IMG/VR virus record: IMGVR_UViG_3300025122_000063
Coordinates: 1 to 37,327 of that record
Length of the DNA: 37,327 bases
Direction: 5' to 3' (one strand)
Origin: a virus
The translations under genes and the position numbers were made by a program. The number at the start of each line of letters is the position of its first letter. Positions within the stretch are counted from its first letter, which is position 1. Shown one piece after another: positions 1-5,563 of the stretch. Under the pieces are notes generated by a model that was not told where the DNA came from, did not search any database, and worked only from the letters and a program-made list of their open reading frames with translations.

Positions 1-55
1 CCATGCGAGAAAACTGCTGTTTTGTCATGTGTTTTCTTGCACTACGATAATGCAT
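1..55 (-). CDS. Partial copy of conserved phage protein (start only)
   Basis: The first 18 codons of the gene complete at 36943-37266 start here (ATG at 53-55) and run off the left edge. The DNA is identical to the right-end copy, so this is the same gene seen again because the molecule is circular or terminally redundant. It is not a second gene. Confidence 0.85.
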   Translation of the reverse strand, partial: MHYRSARKHMTKQQFSRM

Positions 56-97
56 TTTTTATAAAACTCCGCGTAGTTCGGTTAAGAACGTGTTATG
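1..97. repeat. Terminal direct repeat, left copy (97 bp)
   Basis: Bases 1-97 are identical to 37212-37308. The repeat covers the start of a backbone gene plus the hemi-attC beside it. It ends at the attC core box (position 98 is C here, T at 37309), after which the two ends carry different coding sequence. The simplest reading is a circular or permuted genome assembled slightly past unit length. Confidence 0.9.
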
Positions 98-98
98 C
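57..98 (-). other. Hemi-attC site at backbone boundary (left copy)
   Basis: Read on the minus strand, the box GCATAAC (92-98) is followed by TTCTTAACCG and a near-palindrome AACTACGCGGAGTT. No clear second core box precedes the next start codon. It looks like the outer half of an integron attC fused to the phage backbone gene, so it may work only as a docking side. The call as attC-derived rests on the core box and its position at the array end. Confidence 0.6.
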
Positions 99-392
99 GT
101 CATCCCAAGACTCTTTGTCTTCTTTAATCCAGCGACGAATATCTTTTTCTGCTTGAGCTAGACATTCTTCATGGCTCTTCCCTGTCCATGTATAACTACG
201 ATTCGGTCCAATTACATAGCAAGATAGCTCAATCTGGTACTCATCAGTAAATCGGTGAGGCCAAATTAGAGCTAGCCTGCCCTCGTAACTCTTGTGATGC
301 CCGTCCATTTTTATATTGTAATCAATCGCGTCAAACAGCTCTTTTCTAAGCTGCTCAAAACGCATAACAAAGCCATCAATCGGATTGTTCAT
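93..392 (-). CDS. Cassette protein, 99 aa, family duplicated in this genome
   Basis: A soluble, acidic/aromatic 99-residue protein of unknown function. It is a close paralogue of 5220-5519 (I count 11 differences in 99 residues). The motif WTGKSHEECLAQAE at about residues 68-81 and the central RFTDEYQI are conserved. The start is set by a strong GAGGAGG ribosome site shared by both copies. The stop TAA lies inside the attC core box GCATAAC. Upstream is the compact mini-attC at 410-436. Conservation of two copies in separate arrays suggests a selected function; I do not recognise it. Confidence 0.85.
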   Translation of the reverse strand: MNNPIDGFVMRFEQLRKELFDAIDYNIKMDGHHKSYEGRLALIWPHRFTDEYQIELSCYVIGPNRSYTWTGKSHEECLAQAEKDIRRWIKEDKESWDDA

Positions 393-409
393 TCGTCGTT
401 CCTCCTCAC

Positions 410-436
410 TCTCAACCGCTTATAGCGGGGTTATGC
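410..436 (-). other. Compact mini-attC between cassettes
   Basis: On the minus strand, core box GCATAAC is followed by the stem CCGCT-ATA-AGCGG and then GTTGAGA, which resembles the closing GTTRRRY box. The whole site is only about 27 bp, shorter than usual attC sites. An almost identical element lies at 5537-5563 before the paralogous gene. The two copies diverge immediately outside the GTTAT of the core box, as expected if this is a real recombination boundary. Confidence 0.55.
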
Positions 437-649
437 GGCACAAATACCGTATTTGTTATCACTACCTCGCCACTCTTCTAGTACCTCACAAATGTCAGCA
501 TTCCGTCCTATAGAAAAAGAAGTTCCGTTGAAGTTAAAACAGATATAAGCAACATCAAACTTCTCTGCCTTTAACTTAGCTTCTTCCACTGCTTGCTCAA
601 TAGTAGTGCCAGCTAAAAATTCTACGTTAATTGTCATATTACTTTTCAT
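431..649 (-). CDS. Cassette protein, 72 aa, unknown
   Basis: A small soluble protein beginning MKSNMTINVEFL. The start at 649 is chosen because GGAGG lies just upstream, while the longer frame would run through the attC. The pattern (TINVEFLAGTT, a helix rich in E/A/K, then FNFNGTSFSIG) resembles small prophage proteins with a beta-alpha-beta-beta look, but I cannot name the family. The TAA stop is embedded in the core box GCATAAC at 430-436. Confidence 0.75.
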   Translation of the reverse strand: MKSNMTINVEFLAGTTIEQAVEEAKLKAEKFDVAYICFNFNGTSFSIGRNADICEVLEEWRGSDNKYGICAA

Positions 650-658
650 GCTTCCTCC

Positions 659-715
659 GCATAACAAATAAATGTTTCGGACTGCTTTCAGCAGCCGCAA
701 ATTAAGGGGTTATAC
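659..715 (-). other. attC recombination site
   Basis: 57 bp. On the minus strand it opens GTATAAC and closes GTTATGC. The centre is an imperfect hairpin, CGG-A-CTGCT paired with AGCAG-CCG, which leaves a single unpaired A. Such extrahelical bases set strand choice in folded attC sites. The stop of the 717-983 gene lies just before the opening box, and the ribosome site of the next gene follows the closing box. Confidence 0.85.
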
Positions 716-716
716 T

Positions 717-983
717 TCATAAATATTCGTAATTGTGGGGGGTCATTATTGTCCACTGTTTACCATTTTTATCCTCAAATCTTGTCCATTTTTTACCACC
801 AGACAAAAAATCAGATTTAATACATATAATTTTCACATCTTTAAACACCCTTACACTTTCACCATTATCATTGATCATGTGTATATTTACATGCTCCCAT
901 CTTTCAGGGTTTCCGCAACCAGTTACACATAACAACGCAATCAAAATGGACAAAGCAAGAGTGCTTTTTTTTAAGTTTTTCAT
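717..983 (-). CDS. Cassette lipoprotein, 88 aa
   Basis: The N-terminus MKNLKKSTLALSILIALLC is a clear signal peptide, followed by lipobox VTGC (Cys23), so the protein should be lipidated and membrane-anchored. The mature part is about 66 residues with several Trp and Lys (KKWTRFEDKNGKQWTIM), compatible with a small beta domain. Function is unknown. Phage-borne small lipoproteins often act in superinfection exclusion, but that is only inference here. Downstream is the attC at 659-715. Upstream is a hemi-site, not a full attC. Confidence 0.8.
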   Translation of the reverse strand: MKNLKKSTLALSILIALLCVTGCGNPERWEHVNIHMINDNGESVRVFKDVKIICIKSDFLSGGKKWTRFEDKNGKQWTIMTPHNYEYL

Positions 984-1020
984 AATCTTTAATTCCTGTT
1001 TAGTTAATTAGTTTTTGCTT

Positions 1021-1043
1021 TGCCTTTTATCGCAAGGTTATAC
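1021..1043 (-). other. Hemi-attC site
   Basis: On the minus strand GTATAAC is followed by CTTGCGATAAAAGGCAAAG, whose ends can pair (CTTTGC/GCAAAG in part). No closing GTTRRRY box is found before the lipoprotein start at 983. The segment also contains the AAAAGGCAAA motif seen upstream of many backbone genes here, so phage leader sequence may have replaced half of the attC. Confidence 0.5.
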
Positions 1044-1223
1044 GCACTGATTCCTGTGCCTTTCTCTTTCTTCTTTACAGTTAGAGTGCTGGTAATCATT
1101 GTGCGCGTAATGCTTACTCCCATGCCAGCCACATTTATCACAAATATTTTGCAGGCTAAAGTCCATACCCTCCCCACTTCTAATTAAGCTAAAATCGTCT
1201 TGTATTTGTATTGTGCTATCCAT
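1038..1223 (-). CDS. Cassette zinc-finger-like protein, 61 aa
   Basis: A short protein with CDKCGWHG near residues 29-36 and later His and Cys residues (HYAHND, HSNC), which could form one metal site. The start ATG at 1223 is preferred over the GTG at 1232 because AAAGGTG sits about eight bases upstream. The TAA stop is supplied within core box GTATAAC. A regulatory or nucleic-acid-binding role is possible. I do not recognise the family. Confidence 0.7.
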   Translation of the reverse strand: MDSTIQIQDDFSLIRSGEGMDFSLQNICDKCGWHGSKHYAHNDYQHSNCKEERERHRNQCV

Positions 1224-1246
1224 TATTTTCACCTTTATTTAATTAC

Positions 1247-1304
1247 GCATAACAACCACTAGCAACGGACTTCGCTAGCTCGCCGCTGTAGTCTTAGGTT
1301 AGGC
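1247..1304 (-). other. attC recombination site
   Basis: 58 bp. The minus strand runs from GCCTAAC, a perfect RYYYAAC box, to GTTATGC, with an internal CTAGC/GCTAG hairpin. It lies between the stop of the 1307-1495 gene and the ribosome site of the 1223 start. Confidence 0.85.
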
Positions 1305-1306
1305 GG

Positions 1307-1495
1307 TTAGAGCTTCCCATTCCACAAATCTATATTCATCTTATTCATATCATGCAACTCTCTCTTAAAGTCACCGAAACACAAATAAAAAAAAGGCAGC
1401 ATAATTAAATATTGCGCTGGAATAGCCCATGAGCAAATAATAACCCTACACAGTAATACTCTAAACATCTCTAATATTTGTATATTTTTAAACAT
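1307..1495 (-). CDS. Cassette membrane protein, 62 aa
   Basis: A hydrophobic protein with one or two membrane spans between about residues 8 and 40 (FRVLLCRVIIC, YLIMLPFFYLCF) and a charged C-terminus. GGAGG precedes the ATG at 1495. Its first seven codons (MFKNIQI) and flanking bases, 27 bp in all at 1473-1499, are identical to the start of the cassette gene at 5790-5951, although the rest diverges. Function unknown. Confidence 0.7.
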   Translation of the reverse strand: MFKNIQILEMFRVLLCRVIICSWAIPAQYLIMLPFFYLCFGDFKRELHDMNKMNIDLWNGKL

Positions 1496-1518
1496 TCTCT
1501 ATACCTCCAATAGTTACC

Positions 1519-1591
1519 GCCTAACAACAAGTTCAAGCGGATTAAAACTGTTCGCTGCGCGGTTTTAACGCGCTTAACTCAAAGGTTATAT
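1519..1591 (-). other. attC recombination site
   Basis: 73 bp. The minus strand opens ATATAAC, continues with TTGAGTTAAGC and ends GCTTGAACTTGTTGTTAGGC. These arms closely match the classic arms of aadA-type cassette attC sites as I remember them. TTAAAAC/GTTTTAA pair inside. This is the most textbook-like site in the window. Confidence 0.92.
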
Positions 1592-1819
1592 TTACTCCCA
1601 CACGCCATGTCCTTGGTATTTTCCTTCTAAGAAATAGTGGTCGCACTCAAAAGAATAATACCCAACCCCATTACCAAGTCTGAGCAACTGATCAAATTCA
1701 ATTTTGCCGTCGTACTCAACCTTGGCGGGGCATTTACCGAAACTCGCTTCTACATCAACTTCGTTGAACTTAATCCCCATATCTTCAAAGTTTTTCTTTA
1801 GTATTTCGTAGTCGCTCAT
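1592..1819 (-). CDS. Cassette protein, 75 aa, unknown
   Basis: A soluble, acidic protein beginning MSDYEILKKNFED. The start at 1819 follows a GGAG site, whereas the longer frame to 1858 would be read through the attC. The C-terminal half is rich in aromatic and Gly residues (NGVGYYSFECDHYFLEG), suggesting a small beta sheet. Function unknown. The TAA stop is directly next to the opening box of the 1519-1591 attC. Confidence 0.75.
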   Translation of the reverse strand: MSDYEILKKNFEDMGIKFNEVDVEASFGKCPAKVEYDGKIEFDQLLRLGNGVGYYSFECDHYFLEGKYQGHGVWE

Positions 1820-1833
1820 AGAAATCTCCATAA

Positions 1834-1913
1834 ATATAACAATTATAAGCAGCAGCACTACGCTGCGCTCCGTTGGACAGCGCTACGCGCTGCCTCTGTT
1901 AAAGTGGTTATGT
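1834..1913 (-). other. attC recombination site
   Basis: 80 bp, the longest here. On the plus strand it runs from ATATAAC to GTTATGT, with nested inverted repeats GCAGC...GCTGC and GCGCT...AGCGC giving a strong GC-rich cruciform in an AT-rich region. Confidence 0.88.
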
Positions 1914-1920
1914 GTATGGC

Positions 1921-2232
1921 TTATGGGGCTATAGCGTCTATAGCCTCAAGATTATAAATGTGGTACTCGTCACCCCATTTCTGCATCGCTGCTTGATAAT
2001 TTATTCCATTACTGTCTTTTTTAAGATTAAACCAAACATACGCCCCGCCATATCCATTAACTCCAAGTTTTCCCCACTGATACCCTTGATAGCCCGTAAT
2101 CTTATAGCCTGATTCTGCAAACACTCGTTGTGCATTTTCTTTTACATCTTCTTTATTGCTGTAACTGCATCCACATAACAATGCAGTCAAAAGGACAGGC
2201 ACTAACAGTATTTTTTTTGTGGTAATTTTCAT
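1921..2232 (-). CDS. Cassette lipoprotein, 103 aa
   Basis: A signal peptide (MKITTKKILLVPVLLTALL) leads to lipobox LCGC (Cys22), so this is a second lipidated cassette product. The mature region is about 80 residues, has an early KEDVKENAQRVFAESGY helix and an aromatic/Gly middle (GYQGYQWGKLGVNGYGG), and ends AIAP. Function unknown; exclusion of competing phage or envelope change is a reasonable guess only. AGAGGCAAAACC precedes the start. Confidence 0.8.
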   Translation of the reverse strand: MKITTKKILLVPVLLTALLCGCSYSNKEDVKENAQRVFAESGYKITGYQGYQWGKLGVNGYGGAYVWFNLKKDSNGINYQAAMQKWGDEYHIYNLEAIDAIAP

Positions 2233-2260
2233 TGGTTTTGCCTCTGTTATTTTTAATTAG

Positions 2261-2279
2261 TGCAGGCCTAGTGCCTGCA
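2261..2279. other. Perfect 7-bp stem hairpin
   Basis: TGCAGGC and GCCTGCA flank a five-base loop in the leader of the 1921-2232 lipoprotein gene. There is no U-tract in the direction of transcription, so I do not call a terminator. It may be a leader RNA structure or an attC remnant. Confidence 0.5.
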
Positions 2280-2305
2280 TTTTACTGCTGGGGTTATTTT
2301 ATAAA

Positions 2306-2351
2306 ATTTAACAAAGGCGTTGGTTTTCGCCTCTGTTGCTTAGGGTTATGC
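2306..2351 (-). other. Degenerate attC site
   Basis: The minus strand opens GCATAAC and contains AACAGAGGCG paired with CGCCTTTGTT (one G.T pair), then GTTAAAT. The closing box lies at the stem edge rather than pairing with the opening box, so the fold is less canonical than in the other sites. Its position after the stop of the 2346-2507 gene fits an attC. Confidence 0.55.
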
Positions 2352-2507
2352 GCCAAGCTCAGCTAAACAACCAAGCAGAACAATCCTAAATAAATCTGGC
2401 TTGTCGCGGTGCCAGTTAGTGAGCGTATTTAAACTAACTCCGGTTATCTGGCTGACATGCGTAAGGCTTTTAAGCCCTACGCTTTTTGCTTGCTGTGATG
2501 GTGTCAT
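2346..2507 (-). CDS. Cassette HTH protein, 53 aa
   Basis: A small protein with a likely helix-turn-helix (SLTHVSQITGVSLNTLTNW, residues about 15-33), matching phage and plasmid transcriptional-regulator folds. Its ATG overlaps the stop of the upstream gene as TAATG, with GGAGGTGAAATA just before, so the two are translationally coupled as one cassette. The TAA stop lies in core box GCATAAC. It probably binds DNA; the target is unknown. Confidence 0.7.
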   Translation of the reverse strand: MTPSQQAKSVGLKSLTHVSQITGVSLNTLTNWHRDKPDLFRIVLLGCLAELGA

Positions 2508-2647
2508 TATTTCACCTCCAACACTTCATAATCCAGATTTAAGCTCAAGGCAAACAATCTAAAATCTTCCATGCTTTTTACTTCTTTTGTATTTACAAAT
2601 TCTTTGTTTAAGATTTTTGAGTAGGTTTTGTAAGTTACTTTAATCAT
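2507..2647 (-). CDS. Cassette protein, 46 aa, coupled to HTH gene
   Basis: A small basic protein (MIKVTYKTYSKILNKEF) of unknown function. The start at 2647 follows GGAG, and the longer frame would begin inside the promoter. It has its own strong promoter at 2682-2709 and overlaps the HTH gene by TAATG. A promoter, small protein and DNA-binding protein in one cassette resembles a small regulatory pair or toxin-antitoxin layout. That is speculation from arrangement only. Confidence 0.65.
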   Translation of the reverse strand: MIKVTYKTYSKILNKEFVNTKEVKSMEDFRLFALSLNLDYEVLEVK

Positions 2648-2681
2648 TTTGTTTTGCTCCAGTTCTCTAGTTGATGTAATC

Positions 2682-2709
2682 ATTATACCCAACTATTTAA
2701 AGGATACAA
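2682..2709 (-). promoter_or_regulatory. Cassette-borne sigma70 promoter
   Basis: On the minus strand, TTGTAT at -35 and a perfect TATAAT at -10 are 16 bases apart, about 35 bases upstream of the 2647 start. Because all genes to the left are co-oriented, it could drive the whole of array A. Confidence 0.75.
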
Positions 2710-2739
2710 GTATTATTTTAAATTATTTGTAAATAAAGC

Positions 2740-2802
2740 GCATAACAACTAGCAGCAAACGGACTGCGCGGAAACCGCTTGCCCTTGTGCAAAAGGTTAT
2801 AT
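2740..2802 (-). other. attC recombination site
   Basis: 63 bp. On the plus strand it runs from GCATAAC to GTTATAT, with GCAA-CGG/CCG-TTGC arms and single-base bulges. It separates the backbone gene pair rdgC/46-aa ORF from the first cassette of array A. Confidence 0.85.
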
Positions 2803-2937
2803 TTCCTCAACCCAAGTACAAAACCCAGGTAAATCAATAACAAGCACCGAAAGCCGCAAACCTTCAAGATATGAACTAACCAACCTTGAAGCGTATATTT
2901 CATTTGTTTCGATTATCCTGGTAACTAAATAGAGCAT
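2797..2937 (-). CDS. Small protein, 46 aa, between rdgC and array A
   Basis: The frame starts at ATG 2937, twelve bases past the rdgC stop, with a GGAG ribosome site, and ends with TAA inside core box ATATAAC. The product (MLYLVTRIIETNEIYASRLV...) has a mixed amphipathic character and no recognisable domain. No attC separates it from rdgC, so it may be backbone sequence whose 3' end has been fused to the first attC. A frame at 2718-2903 in another phase reads through the attC and is less likely. Confidence 0.65.
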   Translation of the reverse strand: MLYLVTRIIETNEIYASRLVSSYLEGLRLSVLVIDLPGFCTWVEEI

Positions 2938-2948
2938 ATTGCACTCCG

Positions 2949-3884
2949 CTAATCGTCAAAGCCGCCAAAAACAACAACAAGCTTGGAAAAAATATCGCTC
3001 ACTGAATCCATAAAGAGCAGGGCGGTCGCTTCGTATTCTGAGCGTTTATCCGCCTCTTGATCCTGACCTGAAAAATCTTCTAACTCTTCGACTTCATAAT
3101 CAAGATTTATCGACTTCAGTGCTAGATTATCTTTTAAATGAAAATCGGCTTTTATGTGTTCCGAAATAACCCACGTTAAATATAGTTGTTGCGGCACCAT
3201 GCCCATATCAAGTATTTCTGAAATAACCTGGCTATCAATATCTACGTGCTTGACTTTTGCGGTCTGCGCAAGGTCTAAAGGGCTTTTGAATATCGCTTCG
3301 CCTTTGAAATCTATGTAGCTTGGCTCAGTGTTTTCTTTTAGCCATTCGTTCATTATTACTTCAGGCCGATATTTTGTTTGTAAAGGAATTACCGGCAAGC
3401 TTCCTAAGCGCTCTCTTAGCTGCGAAGTGAATTCGTCGCACTTCTTGATAGAATCCTGATTAATAACAAGCAGCGCCTTTTCGTGGTCGATATAGGCTAA
3501 TGTTCTTCGTTCTTTGCATAGCGCACCGGGCAGTGCATCGACAACAACTTCCTCTTTAACAACTAAGCGCTCTTTTCTGGTAAGTTGTACGCCGGATTGA
3601 TCAAAAAGTGCATCGCAGCGTTTCTTCACTTCGCGTTTAATGCTTGCGTTGTCGATATTCCGGTACACCTCAACCATACAAATGACTGTGTATCGTGGCT
3701 CACCAGCAAAAGGAATTGGCATAATAAACGAATCTGATTGCTCGAAAGGGTGACACCAGCCAAGCGAGGAAAGCTGTGTTTTATGGGGTTCGGTTACTGG
3801 AAAATCATTTAACTCTGCGAGCTTTTCGCGTGTTACCGCTTCCATGTTTGAAATTGTGAAGCATGTCGCGTTTTTAAAGATCAT
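2949..3884 (-). CDS. rdgC: RdgC-like recombination-associated protein
   Basis: A 311-residue protein matching RdgC in length (E. coli about 303) and in pattern: an N-terminal MIFKNATCFTI strand, SSLGWCHPFEQSD at about 40-52, RKERLVVKEEVVVDALPGAL at about 102-121 and LGSLPVIPL at about 162-170. RdgC binds double-stranded DNA as a ring and limits RecA access. In a phage it may channel DNA ends to RecT-type annealing. It overlaps the upstream DUF1351-like gene by four bases (ATGA) and closes the recombination operon before array A. The start follows directly from that coupling. Confidence 0.85.
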   Translation of the reverse strand: MIFKNATCFTISNMEAVTREKLAELNDFPVTEPHKTQLSSLGWCHPFEQSDSFIMPIPFAGEPRYTVICMVEVYRNIDNASIKREVKKRCDALFDQSGVQLTRKERLVVKEEVVVDALPGALCKERRTLAYIDHEKALLVINQDSIKKCDEFTSQLRERLGSLPVIPLQTKYRPEVIMNEWLKENTEPSYIDFKGEAIFKSPLDLAQTAKVKHVDIDSQVISEILDMGMVPQQLYLTWVISEHIKADFHLKDNLALKSINLDYEVEELEDFSGQDQEADKRSEYEATALLFMDSVSDIFSKLVVVFGGFDD

Positions 3885-5086
3885 AGCTCACCACCAATAA
3901 CCTGACTGCGAAGCCATGCAGCAGCTTTTTCAGTGTTGCTGAAAACCTTAGTGGCTGAATTTAAAGCCAGCTCTGTTTCGTATTCGATTAATTTATGAAT
4001 ATTGCAGATTTTTTCCAAGTCATCTGCCAGTAAATTCAAAGCGCATATATCAGGCTGAGTTAATACAGGAATATCATTCGCGCCGGTTTCGTCTATTTGC
4101 TCTTCTTCTGCCTGATCAAAACCAGAGGCCATGCCGGATGTATCAATCACATTTTTAGGAGCTTCAACCGGATAGCCACCAATGCGCTTTTCACTTTCAG
4201 GTTTTATTTCTGGTTTGGCTGATTGCGTTTCTAGCTCCGGCTCTGGTTCGGCTGGCTTGTTGGCTTCTGCTAACTGCGCCTGCAATTCATCAATTTTCTT
4301 TTGCTGCGCCGCTGCTTCCTCTTCAACTATGCGGTCCTTTTTGGCCTGCTCTTCAGCTTCTTTTTTGCGCAAGGCTTCGGCTTCGGCTTCTTTTTGCTTG
4401 CGCTCTGCCTCAATTCTAACCTGTTCTAAACGCTGCTTTTCCATTGCGATTACTTGCGTTACTTGCGCATGTGCATTGGCCTTGTTTGTTTTAGCCTGCT
4501 CGATATGATCACCAAAATCATAGCCATCTAAATCAAACGCTTCGATTGCCTGTAAGTGGCCTTGTAATGCTTCCAGTGACATACCCGGTTGAATCTGAGC
4601 AAGGCTGACAGTTAGTGTAAGATTCTTTGTCCATAGCCGTTGCTGCTCTGCTAGTCGCTCTGCTTTGATGTCATCGATGCGTTGCTTTTCTGCTTTCAGG
4701 TCATCTTCAATTATAGAGATACTTTTACGGAGTTTTTTGCCAAGGTCGATAACCTTTGAACGAAAGGCATTCAATGGATCTTTAATTGCCTTTTCCTGCT
4801 TTTCGTTATTAGTTCGATGCGTTTTAACATCACTGATAGCAGCTGTTAATTCTTTGTAATCTTCCTTACTATCAACATCTAATTGTTTTAAGTGGCTGTA
4901 TTTTTTGCCGAGCGATTCAATTGATGATTCTGTTAAGTCATAAGTGACTGCTTCGGGATACTGGATAGCAACCGCGCTTGTATCGGTGGTTTTTGAAACA
5001 CTTGCTTTTGCCAATTGTGTATGGCCTTTTTCCTCAATGCTTGCGATTGTCTCTACTGACTGAACAGCCTTTTTTTCATTACTCAT
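3881..5086 (-). CDS. DUF1351-like coiled-coil protein
   Basis: 401 residues. Residues about 45-150 resemble the phage DUF1351 domain (a helical segment KDPLNAFRSKVIDLGKKL). A long Glu/Lys/Ala/Gln coiled coil follows at about 215-275, then a Pro/Glu-rich linker and a helical C-terminus. DUF1351 proteins are found beside phage recombinases, and a role in handling single-stranded DNA or the recombinase is inferred. It has its own promoter and operator at 5125-5167 and the AAAAGGCAAA leader before ATG. The intervening cassettes were therefore inserted in a natural operon gap. Confidence 0.75.
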   Translation of the reverse strand: MSNEKKAVQSVETIASIEEKGHTQLAKASVSKTTDTSAVAIQYPEAVTYDLTESSIESLGKKYSHLKQLDVDSKEDYKELTAAISDVKTHRTNNEKQEKAIKDPLNAFRSKVIDLGKKLRKSISIIEDDLKAEKQRIDDIKAERLAEQQRLWTKNLTLTVSLAQIQPGMSLEALQGHLQAIEAFDLDGYDFGDHIEQAKTNKANAHAQVTQVIAMEKQRLEQVRIEAERKQKEAEAEALRKKEAEEQAKKDRIVEEEAAAQQKKIDELQAQLAEANKPAEPEPELETQSAKPEIKPESEKRIGGYPVEAPKNVIDTSGMASGFDQAEEEQIDETGANDIPVLTQPDICALNLLADDLEKICNIHKLIEYETELALNSATKVFSNTEKAAAWLRSQVIGGEL

Positions 5087-5124
5087 AACATTTGCCTTTT
5101 GATTTAGTAATAACTTGAATTTAC

Positions 5125-5153
5125 ATATTAGGATAGTATTTGCAGAAAGTAAA
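5125..5153 (-). promoter_or_regulatory. Promoter for DUF1351-like gene and rdgC
   Basis: The minus strand shows TTTACT (-35) and TAATAT (-10) with 17-base spacing. The -35 box overlaps the operator-like dyad at 5148-5167, which suggests repression by a phage regulator. Confidence 0.6.
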
Positions 5154-5167
5154 GCTTATATATTACA
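5148..5167. promoter_or_regulatory. Operator-like dyad GTAA-N10-TTAC (site 1)
   Basis: The 20-mer AGTAAAGCTTATATATTACA is identical at 19 of 20 positions to 8931-8950, and its dyad recurs at 7525-7544. All three lie in front of leftward early genes, so they are likely operators for one repressor, perhaps the Cro-like protein at 8964-9200. Confidence 0.6.
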
Positions 5168-5171
5168 GAAT

Positions 5172-5225
5172 ATATAACACTGATTAGCACCGGACGCATT
5201 CGCGCCGGTGTAATACCTGTTATGC
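5172..5225 (-). other. attC recombination site
   Basis: 54 bp. On the plus strand it runs from ATATAAC to GTTATGC. TTAGCACCGG pairs with CCGGTGTAATA around a short loop, with unpaired bases near the tip. It marks the junction between array B and the DUF1351-like/rdgC backbone block. Confidence 0.9.
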
Positions 5226-5519
5226 GTCACCCCAAGATTCTTCGTCTTCTTTAATCCAACGCCTAATATCTTCTTCTGCCTGCGCTAAACACTCTTCATG
5301 ACTCTTTCCTGTCCAAGTGTGGCCACGGCTTGGGCCGATTACATAGCAAGATAATACGATCTGATATTCATCGGTAAAACGATGAGGCCAAATTAATGCA
5401 AGCTTACCCTCATAGCTTTTGTGATGCCCGTCCATTTTTATACTGTAATCAATAGCGTCAAACAGCTCTTTTCTAAGCTGCTCAAAACGCATAACAAAGC
5501 TATCAATCGGATTGCTCAT
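5220..5519 (-). CDS. Cassette protein, 99 aa, paralogue of 93-392
   Basis: Same length and start context as 93-392, with I count 11 substitutions (for example E55V and a K93E charge swap). The GAGGAGG ribosome site and mini-attC leader are conserved. Similarity stops at the core boxes on both sides, so this is a whole duplicated cassette, not a local gene duplication. The TAA stop lies inside core box GCATAAC. Function unknown. Confidence 0.85.
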   Translation of the reverse strand: MSNPIDSFVMRFEQLRKELFDAIDYSIKMDGHHKSYEGKLALIWPHRFTDEYQIVLSCYVIGPSRGHTWTGKSHEECLAQAEEDIRRWIKEDEESWGDA

Positions 5520-5536
5520 TCGTCGTTCCTCCTCAT

Positions 5537-5563
5537 TCTCAACCGCTTATAGCGGGGTTATAT
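5537..5563 (-). other. Compact mini-attC between cassettes
   Basis: Same structure as 410-436: an opening box (ATATAAC here), the CCGCT/AGCGG stem, then GTTGAGA. The outer neighbour differs from the other copy starting right after GTTAT. Confidence 0.55.

Larger units (their letters stand above)
92..2802 (-). mobile_element. Integron-type gene cassette array A (no integrase)
   Basis: Ten small minus-strand genes are separated by attC or attC-like sites at 410-436, 659-715, 1021-1043, 1247-1304, 1519-1591, 1834-1913, 2306-2351 and 2740-2802. Each gene stops at or just before an attC, which is standard cassette polarity, and all are co-oriented with the phage early transcript. The array lies between rdgC and, circularly, the genes at 36.6-37.3 kb. 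No integron integrase or attI is visible, so by sequence this is a CALIN-type (integrase-less attC cluster) element inside a phage genome. Confidence 0.85.

Noticed and set aside
733-1011. Plus-strand frames opposite the lipoprotein gene
   Set aside because: Antisense shadow of the clear lipobox protein at 717-983, with no ribosome site.
1247-1591. Rho-independent terminators instead of attC
   Set aside because: The inverted repeats lack U-tracts in the direction of transcription and share core boxes that terminators would not have.
2718-2903. 61-aa minus-strand frame
   Set aside because: It reads through the attC at 2740-2802 and lacks a ribosome site; the overlapping 46-aa frame at 2797-2937 ends at the attC core box like its neighbours.
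4182-4508. Plus-strand Ser/Ala/Cys-rich frame
   Set aside because: Antisense shadow of the coiled-coil region of the 3881-5086 gene.
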